A stretch of DNA of 64,000 bases, taken from NCBI RefSeq assembly GCF_034190915.1, contig NW_026947502.1, forward strand, positions 4,820,785 through 4,884,784. Reading direction: 5' to 3'. Every line of letters starts with the position of its first letter. Positions within the stretch are counted from its first letter, which is position 1. The notes beneath the pieces were generated by a model, which saw only the letters and a list, made by a program, of their open reading frames with translations, was not told the DNA's origin and did no database searches. This DNA comes from Cavia porcellus (Eukaryota > Chordata > Mammalia > Rodentia > Caviidae). Both the position numbers and the translations under genes were made by a program. This document shows positions 22,436-31,575 of the stretch, piece after piece.

Positions 22436-23361
22436 TCAGCGGCAGGTGCAGCGGGTGGCGATCATGTTGTCGTACTCCTTGTAGGCGATGGAGGCGTCGG
22501 GCTCGATGGTCAGCACGCTCAGGGGCGCGTAGGCCGCGGGCACGCACGACGGCCGCGGCACCGACGCGTCCAGCTTCTCGCAGATGATGTTCTGCACCAG
22601 CGTGTGGAGCGGGGAGCCGTAGCGGTGGCGCACGGCGCGCGGACAGGCGCCCTGGCAGAACCGCGGGTTGTACCGCTGCGGGGCCACGATCCAGCGGTCC
22701 CAGCGCAGCTGCCGGAAGCTCAGCCTGAAGTCGTGCAGCTGGCACTCGCCGTGGGGGGACAGGAGGCGGCTCAGGTACGCGCCCAGGCTGGGGGGCGCTG
22801 CGCCCCGAGGCCTCTGCGCCGTGCGGCCCGGGCTCTCGCGGCCTCTCCGGGGCTGCCGAGCTCGGCCACCCGCTGCGGGCTGCTGCCCCGCGCTGTCCGG
22901 GGCCCGGGCCTGCGCAGAACTCTTGGACGGGAAGGACCAGCGGCCGCGCGGGGCCTGCGCGCTGGTGTCATTCAGGTACAGGATCAGGGAGGGCGGCACC
23001 CGCAGGGGCAGGCCGGGCAGGGGCTGCCCCGGGGCCCTCGGGCAGGTGACGTTGACGGACACCTGAACGCTTCTCTGGCTGGCAGCCAGCAGGGGCTGCA
23101 GGAGGGGGGTCACGTCGATCTCCAGCCATCTGGGGTTCTTCCCGAGTGCCAGCTGCGAGCTGCAGGGGGCGGAGAGGGCAGCTCCGGGGGGAGCCTGGCT
23201 GGGAGTGCCGGGCCCGGTGAGCACCAGCGAGCACGCGCATGCAGCCGCAGAGGTGAGGGCGGCGGCGGTGTCCACCGCGTACAGCAGCACCGACTTGAGC
23301 AAGTGTTCAACGGCGGCGACGCGGCCCAGGTCAAAAAGCAGGTCCGCCGGGGGAAAGGCTC
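22436..23361 (-). CDS. GDF9: GDF9 coding exon 2: most of the prodomain and the whole mature growth factor
   Basis: Growth differentiation factor 9 is a secreted TGF-beta family ligand made by oocytes; it acts on granulosa cells, often together with BMP15. This exon follows a CAG acceptor, completes a split glycine codon and encodes residues 133-439. The prodomain part has the family stretch SLILYLNDTSAQ and N-glycosylation sequons near residues 235 and 262. A basic site around residues 300-304 (RQPRR) precedes a 135-residue mature domain that starts at about Gly305, the usual length. Cystine-knot cysteines are at 338, 367, 371, 404, 436 and 438, and the chain ends RCTCR. As in other GDF9 proteins the inter-chain cysteine position is serine (RPSCVPA). 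Odd points are an additional Cys392 where human has Tyr, Arg376 where human has Gly391, loss of the NLS sequon at the start of the human mature chain, and very high GC with many Arg/Ala/Pro substitutions in the prodomain. The identification rests on alignment to remembered human GDF9. Confidence 0.96.
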
Positions 23362-24050
23362 CTGAGGACGAAAAGGACCGTCAGATCGCCTGCGCACACA
23401 TCGGCTGGGCAGGACGGGAAGTCAAGGCCAGCACGCGGACCTCCCCGGGCAGCCGGGTGGTTAAAGCACTTTCCTAGCGAGCAACAGGCCCCGGCCTCCA
23501 AACCACTTCCATAAAAACAGGGGTATTTTGTAATATGTGATCTCTCCCCTAATCCCCCAACTCCACTTCCTCAAGCCTCGAAAACAAGATGAAGAGGGGA
23601 CACTACACAGAGCAAAGGTAAGGGTGTCCTACCAAATCCCAGGCCTGGACACTTGTTCCCTGGAAAAAAATCACAGCAGCTTGACGGTGAGTTAAAGCAG
23701 AAACTCAAGTCTGAACAACCTGCTTCACATAGGAAGCTAACAAGGAAAGTAGTGGTTTTCTTTCGGCAAATCTATGTTAGGAAAAATCATCCTAGTAAGT
23801 TTAAACACTTGCTGGGCGTGCTAGTATACGCCTGTGATTCCAGCGCTTGGGAGGCTGAGGCAGGAGGATTGCTGAGAGGCCAGCCTGAGCTACGTGGTGA
23901 GTCCATGCCTAGCTGAAATGCACAGTCTCAAAAAGCAAACAAACAAACCAGAAAACAAAACCAAGCAGCAAAGCCCCAGTTCCTTTCTGTGCCTGAAACA
24001 TAGACATTTCTACACCCCTCCAGCCAGCTAAGGCCTCAGCTCCCACACAC
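23362..24050 (-). other. GDF9: GDF9 intron
   Basis: A single phase-1 intron of 689 bp (GT...AG) separates the coding exons, as in other mammals. It contains one plus-strand B1-type SINE at about 23812-23945 and nothing else that I recognise. Confidence 0.9.
23812..23945 (+). mobile_element. B1-type SINE in the GDF9 intron
   Basis: GGGCGTGCTAGTATACGCCT through CAGTCTCAAAAAGC, tail (AAAC)n; antisense to GDF9. Confidence 0.85.
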
Positions 24051-24444
24051 CTGTCACCTGGCCTCCGGCTGAGTGCTTGTGCAGGGAGGAGGCAGTGAAG
24101 AGTCGGACAGTGTTGTAGAGGTGACTCCTGGTGGACTTGGGGATCCCCTCCTTGGTGGTGTACGTCTTATAGAGCTTCTTCATGTAGTGCAGAGCTCTGG
24201 AGTCAGGCTGCAGCCCAGGGGCCCCACCACGCCTGCCCCACAGCACCTTGAAGAGGGGCGGAAGCAGGCTGGAGCTGTGTCCCCCATCTACTGGCTGCTG
24301 CAAGGACCAGGGCTCCGCTTCAGGTTCCAACTTGCCGCTCACTGCAGCCCCAGCTTCTCCCCTAGATGCCCAAGAACTCAGATTCTTAGAACTCAGCCAA
24401 GCAAAGCAGCAAAAGCAAAAGAGGACGCTGCGGAGAAGCGCCAT
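24051..24444 (-). CDS. GDF9: GDF9 coding exon 1: signal peptide and N-terminal prodomain
   Basis: This exon encodes residues 1-131 plus one base of codon 132. It begins with a hydrophobic, cysteine-rich signal peptide (MALLRSVLFCFCCFAWLSS). It continues to the conserved GDF9 segment with ALHYMKKLYKTYTTKEGIPK and SHLYNTVRLFT, and ends in GGQVTG. The donor is ACAG|GTGTGT. A nearer CAG|GTGACA is possible, but only the chosen site gives VTG and keeps frame with exon 2, where LLFDLGRVAAVEHLLKSV aligns with the family. Total predicted length is 439 aa against 454 in human. The start ATG is the first in frame and is followed directly by the signal peptide. Confidence 0.94.
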
Positions 24445-24612
24445 GGTGTGGGGGAAGGAACCCGGGCAACATCGCCCCGCGCCCTCGGCTCCCTAAAGGC
24501 CAGGAAGGCGCGCGCACGCGATCTCTTCAATACCTTCTAGGTGTGCGGCTGGCCTGGCATCACCTCTGCAATCAGGCCTCAAGGGTACCTGGCTGAGATA
24601 CTTTTTATCAGG

Positions 24613-24618
24613 TTTATA
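24613..24618 (-). promoter_or_regulatory. GDF9: TATAAA-like box upstream of GDF9
   Basis: TATAAA on the minus strand lies 5 nt downstream of the E-box and about 169 nt upstream of the ATG. If used, transcription would start near 24585 with a 5' UTR of roughly 140 nt. The site is unverified. Confidence 0.35.
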
Positions 24619-24623
24619 TCACT

Positions 24624-24629
24624 CAGCTG
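24624..24629 (-). promoter_or_regulatory. GDF9: E-box CAGCTG in the GDF9 promoter
   Basis: A palindromic CAGCTG lies about 180 nt upstream of the GDF9 ATG. An E-box at a similar distance has been reported as essential for oocyte expression of mouse Gdf9. Function here is inferred from position and motif only. Confidence 0.45.
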
Positions 24630-24819
24630 ATAGCACCCTCATTATCCAATTTGCCCTCCTTAGATACAAATTTATATTCATTTAGCTTTCCGCTTACCCT
24701 TTCTCCATCACGTCCTTAAAACCCTGTACGTTACTGTTATATGAATGGACTAGGTAGCAGAAAGTCTAAGAAAAATTGAGGGATTATCTTAAAACCTTTT
24801 TTCTGAGAAATTAGGATTC

Positions 24820-24956
24820 TGTTTCACTTTGAGACAGCTGTGGTGCCGTCTGGCCTTGAACTCGCTATGTCTCCCTGGCTGGTTTCAAATGCTTTGATCC
24901 TCCTGCTTCAGCCTTCCGAGTACTAGGATTGCAGGTGTGCACCACCACACCCAGCA
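24820..24956 (-). mobile_element. B1-type SINE upstream of GDF9
   Basis: CACTTTGAGACAGCTGTGGT to CACCACCACACCCAGC; co-oriented with GDF9, about 200 bp upstream of its E-box. Confidence 0.82.
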
Positions 24957-25109
24957 AGAAATTAGGGCTTTTATAATGTCCCCTAGGTGCGTTCTGAAAC
25001 TGCAGGGGCATGTGGAAAAGTACTGTTAGTGTGCAGCTTAGGGCATTAGATTTACTCTCATCCATCCTGGCCACCGCTCCAGTTTCCAGGTGCTTGCAAT
25101 AATTACTTG

Positions 25110-25199
25110 TGCATTGATTTTTTGGGGGCTATGGGACTTGAACTCAGGATCTTGCACTTCACAGGCAGACACTTATGCCACTGAGCTATCTTCCCACTC
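25110..25199 (-). mobile_element. ID-like SINE
   Basis: GGGACTTGAACTCAGGATCT and GCCACTGAGCTATCTTCCC. Confidence 0.75.
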
Positions 25200-25307
25200 C
25201 TGTGCATTGATTTGTAGTGAAAGTTACAGTTGACAGCAAAGTTCCAGGAAGCAGAGAACTGTTAGGTTGTTCTGTCCTCCAGGGCGGCTTAGCACAGGCA
25301 TGACTTG

Positions 25308-25368
25308 GCATTTTTTTTTTGAATCGGAAATCGAACTCAGGACCTTGCATTTGCCAGGCAATGGCTTG
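25308..25368 (-). mobile_element. Partial ID-like SINE
   Basis: Only the tail and box B half is present (TTTGAATCGGAAATCGAACT, CAGGACC), then it stops. Confidence 0.65.
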
Positions 25369-25410
25369 GCATTTTACAACTGTACTTGGCAGTATTTTAA
25401 AAGCCATTGA

Positions 25411-25575
25411 GTTGGGTGGGGTGGTATATGCCTGGAATCTCAGCACTCTGGCTGAGGAAGAAGGCTGTAGCCTGGCCTACATAGTAAGTTCAATGCTGGC
25501 TTGGAAGACAGTAGACAGAGTCAAAAAAAGAAAGAAGGAAAGAAAGAAAAGGAAAGAAAGATAGAAAAAAAAAAA
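25411..25575 (+). mobile_element. Old B1-type SINE with (GAAA)n tail
   Basis: GGGGTGGTATATGCCTGGAA and CTCAGCACTCTGGCTGAGG; the tail has grown into GAAA repeats at 25515-25575. Confidence 0.7.
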
Positions 25576-25779
25576 GATGGACTGGGGGCAGTTACTTAGC
25601 TTACTTGAGACTCTGGGTTGAATCTCCATTACAGTAGGCGCCCCATTGGCCTTAACTAGTTTTAAAATATATTATCTTGATGTCTTTACTTCGGCTAGCA
25701 TTTTTATCTACACAAGCTTTAGTTGAAAAGTTTTGAGCTATGTTTGCAGGTGCTATGAAATCAATGTTTTATTGATTAT

Positions 25780-25862
25780 TTATTTTTGGTACCAGGGATT
25801 GAACTCACGACCACGCACTTGAAAGGCAGGCACTTACGCTGCTGAGCTAAATCTTGGGCCCC
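25780..25862 (-). mobile_element. ID-like SINE
   Basis: TTTGGTACCAGGGATTGAAC and GCTGCTGAGCTAAATC, minus strand. Confidence 0.85.
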
Positions 25863-26765
25863 GATGTTTTATTTTTATGAATGACCCAGATGCGAGTAGA
25901 GTTCACTACATTATTTTTGTCCTTAACAGTTACAAGTATCTGTGTTCTTGTCTTGGAACTGAGACCAGGCTAGATACTGCATTTTAGAAAAATGAGGCAA
26001 AGGGGCACCAGGAAAAGCCAAAGGAGAGGCCACGGAGTAGCGCCCAGCAGGAGACAACCAGCTGGAAAAAGGCATCCCGCACTCACACGAGGTCCAAAGC
26101 CAGGCTGTGCAGTACCTATGCTGACAAAGCTAAGGTGCATTAGCAAAACTTAAATTTATTGCCTGCCCAGCCCGGCTGATTTGTAGCTCCAAGCAGCGTT
26201 ATAAACGCTCCAGATTGCGTAGGGAGTGGTTAGTCCAGGTGACCGCGGTCACACACGGTGCAGTCAGGAGCCGCCCAGGACAAAAGTCAGGCCGCAGCCC
26301 GCTCCCGGAGACCACAACCCGGTGCCCCGCTCCGGGATTGGTAAGGATTTGGGCTCTGATGACTTTCGTAGCCAAGCTTGAAATGCCTGTGTTCCATCTT
26401 AAAGCACAGGTTACCAGAGGAAGCGCTAGATCCTTGGCTCTGATTCCGTACGGGGCCGCCGATGGCCCCTCAGAGCCACCGGACCAGATCACCTAACGCC
26501 CTGCGCGCCTCCGCCGCGGGCCAGCCTAGCTCTCCAAGGCCGGGAGGACTGGCGGCCCGGGAAGCGGCAGATCCCTTTCTCTTCCCGCCTTCAGCACCCG
26601 CCCCTTCCAGCCTGGGGTTCCCGGGGTTGGAACGAGTCGGGAGAGGGCAGCGCCTCCACACTGGGGCCTTCGTGCCCCGCCCAACCCCTGGTTACCGGCC
26701 AGCCCACTGCTCTTTAGAAGTGGGGGACCGGGTCCTCCCCTGGAATCCACAGACAATGGTACTCC

Positions 26766-26818
26766 CCGGAAGTGACTTCCGGTCTCTGGAAACGGCTTCC
26801 TGTCCCACCGGAAGTGAC
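26766..26818 (+). promoter_or_regulatory. UQCRQ: ETS/GABP motif cluster in the UQCRQ core promoter
   Basis: Two copies of CCGGAAGTGAC (26766-26776 and 26808-26818) flank an inverted CCGGAAGT (26775-26782) within about 50 bp. Such ETS (NRF-2/GABP) sites are typical near the start sites of nuclear genes for respiratory-chain subunits. They sit about 200 nt upstream of the UQCRQ ATG in a CpG-rich stretch (about 26.43-27.25 kb) with no TATA box. Confidence 0.7.
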
Positions 26819-26824
26819 GCAAGA

Positions 26825-26875
26825 AGCGGGCGGTGCAGTGTCGGTATCGGGCGAGGTGACCTCGGTGCGCGCCTA
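26825..26875 (+). other. UQCRQ: Probable UQCRQ 5' untranslated exon
   Basis: A transcript starting just after the ETS cluster could splice from a donor near 26875 (CCTAG|GTCAGG) to the strong TTCTGCAG acceptor at 27012, 14 nt before the ATG. The upstream exon's limits are a guess; the acceptor is convincing. Confidence 0.35.
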
Positions 26876-27025
26876 GGTCAGGAAAGAATGGGGCCGTGCC
26901 AGGGCTGGGGTGGGGGGCGTGAGGAGTGTGGGGCGGGCATTGGGCCGTGGGCGCGCGCGGGCCGTGGCACGTCCCGACGCTGAGCGGAGCGCACCGACCC
27001 TTGCTTCTGCAGGGCCGCCGTGACC

Positions 27026-27179
27026 ATGGGCCGTGAGTTTGGCAATCTGACGCGGGTACGGCATGTGATCACGTACAGCTTGTCGCCCTTTGAGCAGCGC
27101 GCCTTCCCCAACTACTTCAGCAAGGGCATCCCCAACGTGCTGCGCCGCACCCGGGGGTGCATTCTGCGCGTGGCGCCGC
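27026..27179 (+). CDS. UQCRQ: UQCRQ coding exon 1 (complex III subunit 8)
   Basis: Ubiquinol-cytochrome c reductase complex III subunit VII (QCR8 family, ubiquinone-binding protein QP-C) is an 82-residue subunit of the mitochondrial inner-membrane bc1 complex that contacts cytochrome b. This exon encodes residues 1-51 and begins [20 protein letters not shown] in a good Kozak context (GACCATGG). The conserved segment [20 protein letters not shown] follows. The exon ends CCGC|GTGAGT. Gly44-Cys45 replaces a charged pair found in the mouse protein as I remember it; the neighbouring TR..ILRVAPP is rodent-like. An in-frame GTG six bases upstream is not the likely start. Confidence 0.96.
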
Positions 27180-27411
27180 GTGAGTGGCCGGGCGGGGGCT
27201 GGGACGGGCGCTCTGAGCTTGCATTGCTGACAGCCCTTGAGTAGTCATACGATGACAGGACTGCTGGACTAAGGTCGCTCGGGTGACTCCAGCATTTCAC
27301 TGAGGTTATCGTCATCCACTTATCGGTGACGAACTGTCTTGTGGATGTGCTGCGCTGTGGCGCTAGCCAGTTGTATAACATCATGAGGACACTGACTGCC
27401 TAACTGTACAC

Positions 27412-27536
27412 TTTGTTTTGTTTTGAGACAGAGTCTCACTGTGCCGTGTAGCCCAGGTTGGCCTCGAACTCGCGGCGATCCTGCAGCCTCAGCCTCCCGA
27501 GTGCTGGGATCACAGGCCTGTGCCAGCAGGTCTGGC
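27412..27536 (-). mobile_element. B1-type SINE in the UQCRQ intron
   Basis: TTTTGAGACAGAGTCTCACT to TGTGCCAGCAGGTCTGG; one duplicated unit. Confidence 0.83.
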
Positions 27537-27559
27537 GACGTGAACACTTTTAAATGATA

Positions 27560-27678
27560 CCTGGTTTTGTTGAGACACGGTCTCACGATGTAGTCCAGGC
27601 AGGCCTTGAACACGCAGCAGTCCTGCCTCAGCCTAACCAGAGCTGGGAGTACAGGTGTACTGCCCCGCGCCTGGCTGA
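27560..27678 (-). mobile_element. Second B1-type SINE in the UQCRQ intron
   Basis: GTTGAGACACGGTCTCACGA to CCCCGCGCCTGGCTG; 24 bp from the previous copy, same strand. Confidence 0.8.
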
Positions 27679-27843
27679 ATATTTTTTTGGTTAGTTGTTA
27701 AATGGGTTTGTAATGTAACCTTTCTTGCTGCTGTAATTTAAAAGGAGTATCGCAGCTAAAAAGCTAGAGAGCAAAAGGTGGGTAGAGAGGAGCATTGAGA
27801 ACTGTGTTTTACATATGCTTTCTCTCGCTTTTGACTTTTAAAG

Positions 27844-27938
27844 CATTCGTACTGGCTTATCTTATCTACTCGTGGGGGACCCAGGAGTTTGAGAAATCCA
27901 AGAGGAAGAACCCGGCTGACTACGAAAATGACAAATGA
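27844..27938 (+). CDS. UQCRQ: UQCRQ coding exon 2
   Basis: After a TTTTAAAG acceptor this exon completes Pro52 and encodes residues 53-82. It begins with the single membrane-spanning segment ([11 protein letters not shown]) and ends with the family's charged tail [17 protein letters not shown] and TGA. Together with exon 1 it gives exactly 82 aa, the human and mouse length. The intron (27180-27843) carries two minus-strand B1-type SINEs. Confidence 0.96.
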
Positions 27939-28015
27939 GCACCTCACCTGTGTGACAGATCCTGCTCCTGACAGACCCTTCTTTGGGAGAGGAGTTTGTA
28001 GTTTCTTGAAGACAC

Positions 28016-28021
28016 AATAAA
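28016..28021 (+). promoter_or_regulatory. UQCRQ: UQCRQ polyadenylation signal AATAAA
   Basis: AATAAA lies 78 nt after the UQCRQ stop, which gives the short 3' UTR expected of this gene. Confidence 0.8.
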
Positions 28022-28285
28022 CTTGTTATGGGGTGCATATGGCGACTTTGCATTTTTGTGAGCAGAATTCTTGACTGCTGATGTTCAAGTTCATGCCGCC
28101 TCTCAGCGTGAGTCCTCAACAGTTTTGCAAATGTAGGCTTTCGGTGAAGGAGTGCGCTTACTCCTTACCCTAAACCTACAAGCAAGTACCTGCGTCCACA
28201 GCTGCTAACCAGTTTGGGTGCTGTGGTTTGTGGGGAGTGTTGGTTCTTGACCCTTTGCTCCTATTACAACCACAAGGCCTAGTAA

Positions 28286-28460
28286 CTATGTGGTAATTAC
28301 TGTGTGTCTGATATCTGCAAAGCCATGCTAATAAAGTTTTAAGCTTAACAATCTTTACCATTATTCCTACTTTGCAGATGAGGAAACAGGAGGAGGTTAA
28401 GAAATTTGCCCTCAAAAAAAAAAAAAAAAAAAAAGAAATTTGCCCTCCATTATGGAGCAG
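28286..28460 (+). repeat. MIR element split by a poly(A) insertion
   Basis: CTAATAAAGTTTTAAGCTTA, TACTTTGCAGATGAGGAAAC and AAGAAATTTGCCCTCC follow MIR order. An A-run at 28414-28434 interrupts it between two copies of AAGAAATTTGCCCTC. Confidence 0.6.
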
Positions 28461-28507
28461 TAAATAGGAAAGGGGGGGGGGCAATGTGTGCTCTTAAAAC
28501 TTAAGTT

Positions 28508-28562
28508 GCCTGGGGCTTCAGCTTAGTGGTATAAGCACCTGCCTGCTAAGTGCGAGGTCCAG
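28508..28562 (+). mobile_element. 5' half of an ID-like SINE
   Basis: GGGGCTTCAGCTTAGTGGTA through CTAAGTGCGAGGTCC, then lost before box B. Confidence 0.65.
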
Positions 28563-29008
28563 ATCCATCTAAGGCAGGCTGTCTTTAGCCTGAGAAGTCA
28601 GCTATAAAAGGAGGGGATGGGCTGATTCCTTTACCTGGACAGCAGGGCTCCACATTAAATGGCTATAGACCATCAGCTTAAAAGAGGTTACCTTGAAAAA
28701 GTTTCTCCCTGCTCTGGAGCCTCTGAATTACCCTTTTAGTCAAAGAGTCGTCACTTCCCCTTTACTAGATGGGAAAGGAAGGTATGGTTAGGTGTGGTTG
28801 GCAGTTGCATGCCTCTGGCTTTGTACTGTTTAGAACTTTTACAGTCCAGCTGAGCTTGTGGCTCAGGCTTTTTCTAATTATTACTGTTGCTTTTAAGAAC
28901 CAAAATTATTTCAGCAAAAGACCTCACAACATAAACTCCATTGATTGCAAAGTAGGATATGGGAGTAGTGACAATCGTGGGCCCAAACCTTTAAATTGTC
29001 ACTTCCGT
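28563..29008. other. Unassigned sequence
   Basis: Unique-looking; a TATAAAAGGAGGGG at about 28603 is present but no gene follows that I can see. Confidence 0.35.
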
Positions 29009-29095
29009 GGGCCGGGGAATTAGCTCAGCAGCATTAAGCATCTGCCTGGCAAGCATGAGGTCATGAGTTTAATTCCCAGTACAAAAAAAAAAACT
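29009..29095 (+). mobile_element. ID-like SINE
   Basis: GGGGAATTAGCTCAGCAGCA to TTTAATTCCCAGTAC; flanked by TGTCACTTCC on both sides (about 28996 and 29095), a good target-site duplication. Confidence 0.88.
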
Positions 29096-29104
29096 GTCAC
29101 TTCC

Positions 29105-30945
29105 TTACGCTGATACTGGCAAGAAACCTACGTTATCGAGCCTTAAATTTCACATCTGTGTAACAGAAATACTCTTAAGTCCTTAGTTCGTGATGGAGAG
29201 GTGACATTTGTATCTGGCAAGGTGATAACTGGGTTAACAGCAGATATCTGAAGGTATTTTGGGCACCAGGCAGGGTCATTTTCCTGTTTAGCTCTTTGTT
29301 CAGATTTATTCCCTGGTCTTGTTGCCAGGTATTGCAACATGTTCAGGTCACAGATGCCTTTGGGAATCTGATGAAAGTTCTGGACCCAACGGCAGTATAA
29401 CTGCACCCAACCTTATCTAGCCTTACTGAGGGAGCTTCCCAGGCCAGGGCCTCCCCTGCTGGACAGGAGCTTAAGGTCCTCCTACCCCAAGCTTCCAAGA
29501 GATATGGCACTCTTCCGTGTACCTGGTGGTGGCACACTACCTCTCTGGCCCCCTGGGTGTTACCAGCTCAAAAGAAGCAAACTTAGCAGATGCTGGACCC
29601 ATCGGTCTGAATCCCTTTTTATCCCAGGATTGTTCCACTGAGGCAACCGTGATTGGTGTAAGCCCTTGGATGCACTGAGTTTCTGTTGATGCTAAAACAA
29701 AGTGCGCTGTAAAATGTAGGTCTGTCTCTTCCCTGGGGCCATGGTCTCACCTCTGCAGCAGGGGTGCTGAGGTGGTGGGTATGTGGGGTGTGTGCTGCAG
29801 CCTGGAGATCCTACACAACATATGAGTCCTGGGATCACTTTGTTTAAATTTGCAGACAACTTGAGCAGAGCTTTTGAGGGGAGGGCGGTTGCTGTGGGCC
29901 CCATTGCTTGCCATTCTCCCACCTGGAGCTCCCAGCCCTAGGTGTGGCTGCTTTTCGCTGGCCATGGCACAGCCACCTGCTCCGTGGATCCTTGCCCTGA
30001 ATGCCTCTACCCTCTTGGGGTCTTTGTGGATCTGATGTGCAGGCCAGCACCAGCTGGCAGAAAAGCAAATACACTGTGACCTTTTATTGAACTTTTACCA
30101 GGAAGTTTTCCCATTTGCAAGTCGTTCATCTCTTCTTAGGTGCCTCCTGTTCAGGGATAGCACGCTCCCAATTACTGCCAAGTCCTGATGATCTCCTCTC
30201 CATCTGGGCTGTTTCCCACAGCTGCTCATGTCGGGTCTTCTGCTATCTCCTAGGCACACATCTCAGCTGTCCCCCAAGTTGTGTCCAGAGGGACCAAGTT
30301 TGCTTGTCTCATTTCCTTGTTAGTCAGTCATCTGGACCCCAAATGCCAGAGCAGGAGAGACTTGAGGTCTCCCCTCTGACTGACTGAACAGAAGGCAGAA
30401 GCTGGCAGACTGTCAGGTGTACTTGGAGACCCGAGGCTCCTCCCTTCCAGCCAAGCAAGCATTCTTTCCTGACTGAGGCTGCTGAGGCCTTTTTACCAAA
30501 AAAGTGTGTAACGATTTATTCAAAATACTTGACTGCAGAGCGCCCATGAACTTTATCTTAAATCTTAGGAGCAGGTCTTCACAGTCTCAAGTCATGGGAT
30601 AGCTATGGGCAGTGGCTGTCCAGTTAGATCGGTTCCCTGGGTGCTGCTCTGAGTTTGAGCAGCTGTAGATCCATATCTACAGCTACAGTCCGTGTACATG
30701 AGGCACTTGCCCTGGCTTGCTCCTAGAGAACACACGTGGTGAGTCCTCAGGGAAGGCAGGTGGCACCTGAGAGCCCTGACCCATGAGGATGCTCTGGCCT
30801 TTTTCTATGCACAGGGAGCGCAGGCTTAGGCTTTCTTTCCTTGCCGTGGCTTAGCAATGAACACTGGTCTGATTCTGCTAGGAGGGCAGAATGTAGGGTG
30901 TGTGGATTCATCTTCAGTTTTTCTGGTTTGCAATTTTTAAAAATG
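29105..30945. other. UQCRQ-LEAP2 intergenic sequence, nearly SINE-free
   Basis: About 1.8 kb without recognisable SINEs. Open frames (for example 90 aa at 30115-30387, plus) look random. I cannot name any element here. Confidence 0.4.
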
Positions 30946-30949
30946 AGAT

Positions 30950-31035
30950 TTTATTTTTTTTTTGCATCAGGGATCAATCTCACAACCTTTTGCTGGCCAT
31001 GCAGGACTTGTGGCACTGAGCTAAATCCCTGGTGC
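30950..31035 (-). mobile_element. Diverged ID-like SINE
   Basis: GCATCAGGGATCAATCTCAC and GGCACTGAGCTAAATCCC. Confidence 0.75.
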
Positions 31036-31575
31036 TTTATTGGTAATTTGGGGTATGTATAATGATCACAGTCTTCATAAAGAATTTGTACATGATATAA
31101 CCGATTTTCCTCCCACCCCACTTACAAAGGGCCTCATGTTTTGAATGGGGCCTGTCACTGCAGGCTGGTGAAGGGGAAGCTGGCGGCGAGCCCACAGACC
31201 CAGCTAGTTCTGGGACATCACACTGTTCAGCCTGTTGCTTATCAGATTTGTGCGCTTACTCAATGCTCGATGGGTGACCACGCAGCCTCTCCTCACCCCT
31301 GCAGGAGTTCCTTGTTAGTGCCCTTCCTGGGTTCATTCAGTCCCGGACCTCAAGGATAAAGAAAGAGAGCAGCTAAGTGGTCTTGAGTTTGTAGGGCTGG
31401 AGAGTTTGGTTTGTGGACAGAGTTACTCCTCAGTGGTTTAAAGTCCAAGGCGAAGTGGCCCCTCTCAGCCAAGCTCCATAGTCCCAAGAGGACTGGAACC
31501 AGGACAGACTTGAGGAGTCACATCCCACCCAATGCCGACTTTTAGAGCCGTCGTACCATCCTACTTCACCTTTTT

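Larger units (their letters stand above)
26430..27250. promoter_or_regulatory. UQCRQ: CpG-rich UQCRQ promoter region
   Basis: GC- and CpG-rich sequence surrounds the ETS cluster and first UQCRQ exons. Long open frames on both strands here (for example 26462-26983, plus) are explained by base composition. Confidence 0.75.

Noticed and set aside
22604..23365. 253-aa open frame on the plus strand opposite GDF9 exon 2
   Set aside because: It is the complement of a GC-rich, stop-poor exon; the product is low-complexity, with no domain and no splice or start context.
23205..23477. Alternative GDF9 exon 2 start using a nearer acceptor
   Set aside because: Only the acceptor at 23362 keeps frame with exon 1 and preserves LLFDLGRV...VEHLLKSV as in other GDF9 proteins.
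26462..26983. 173-aa open frame over the UQCRQ promoter
   Set aside because: CpG-island composition explains the lack of stops; it crosses the ETS cluster and likely start site.
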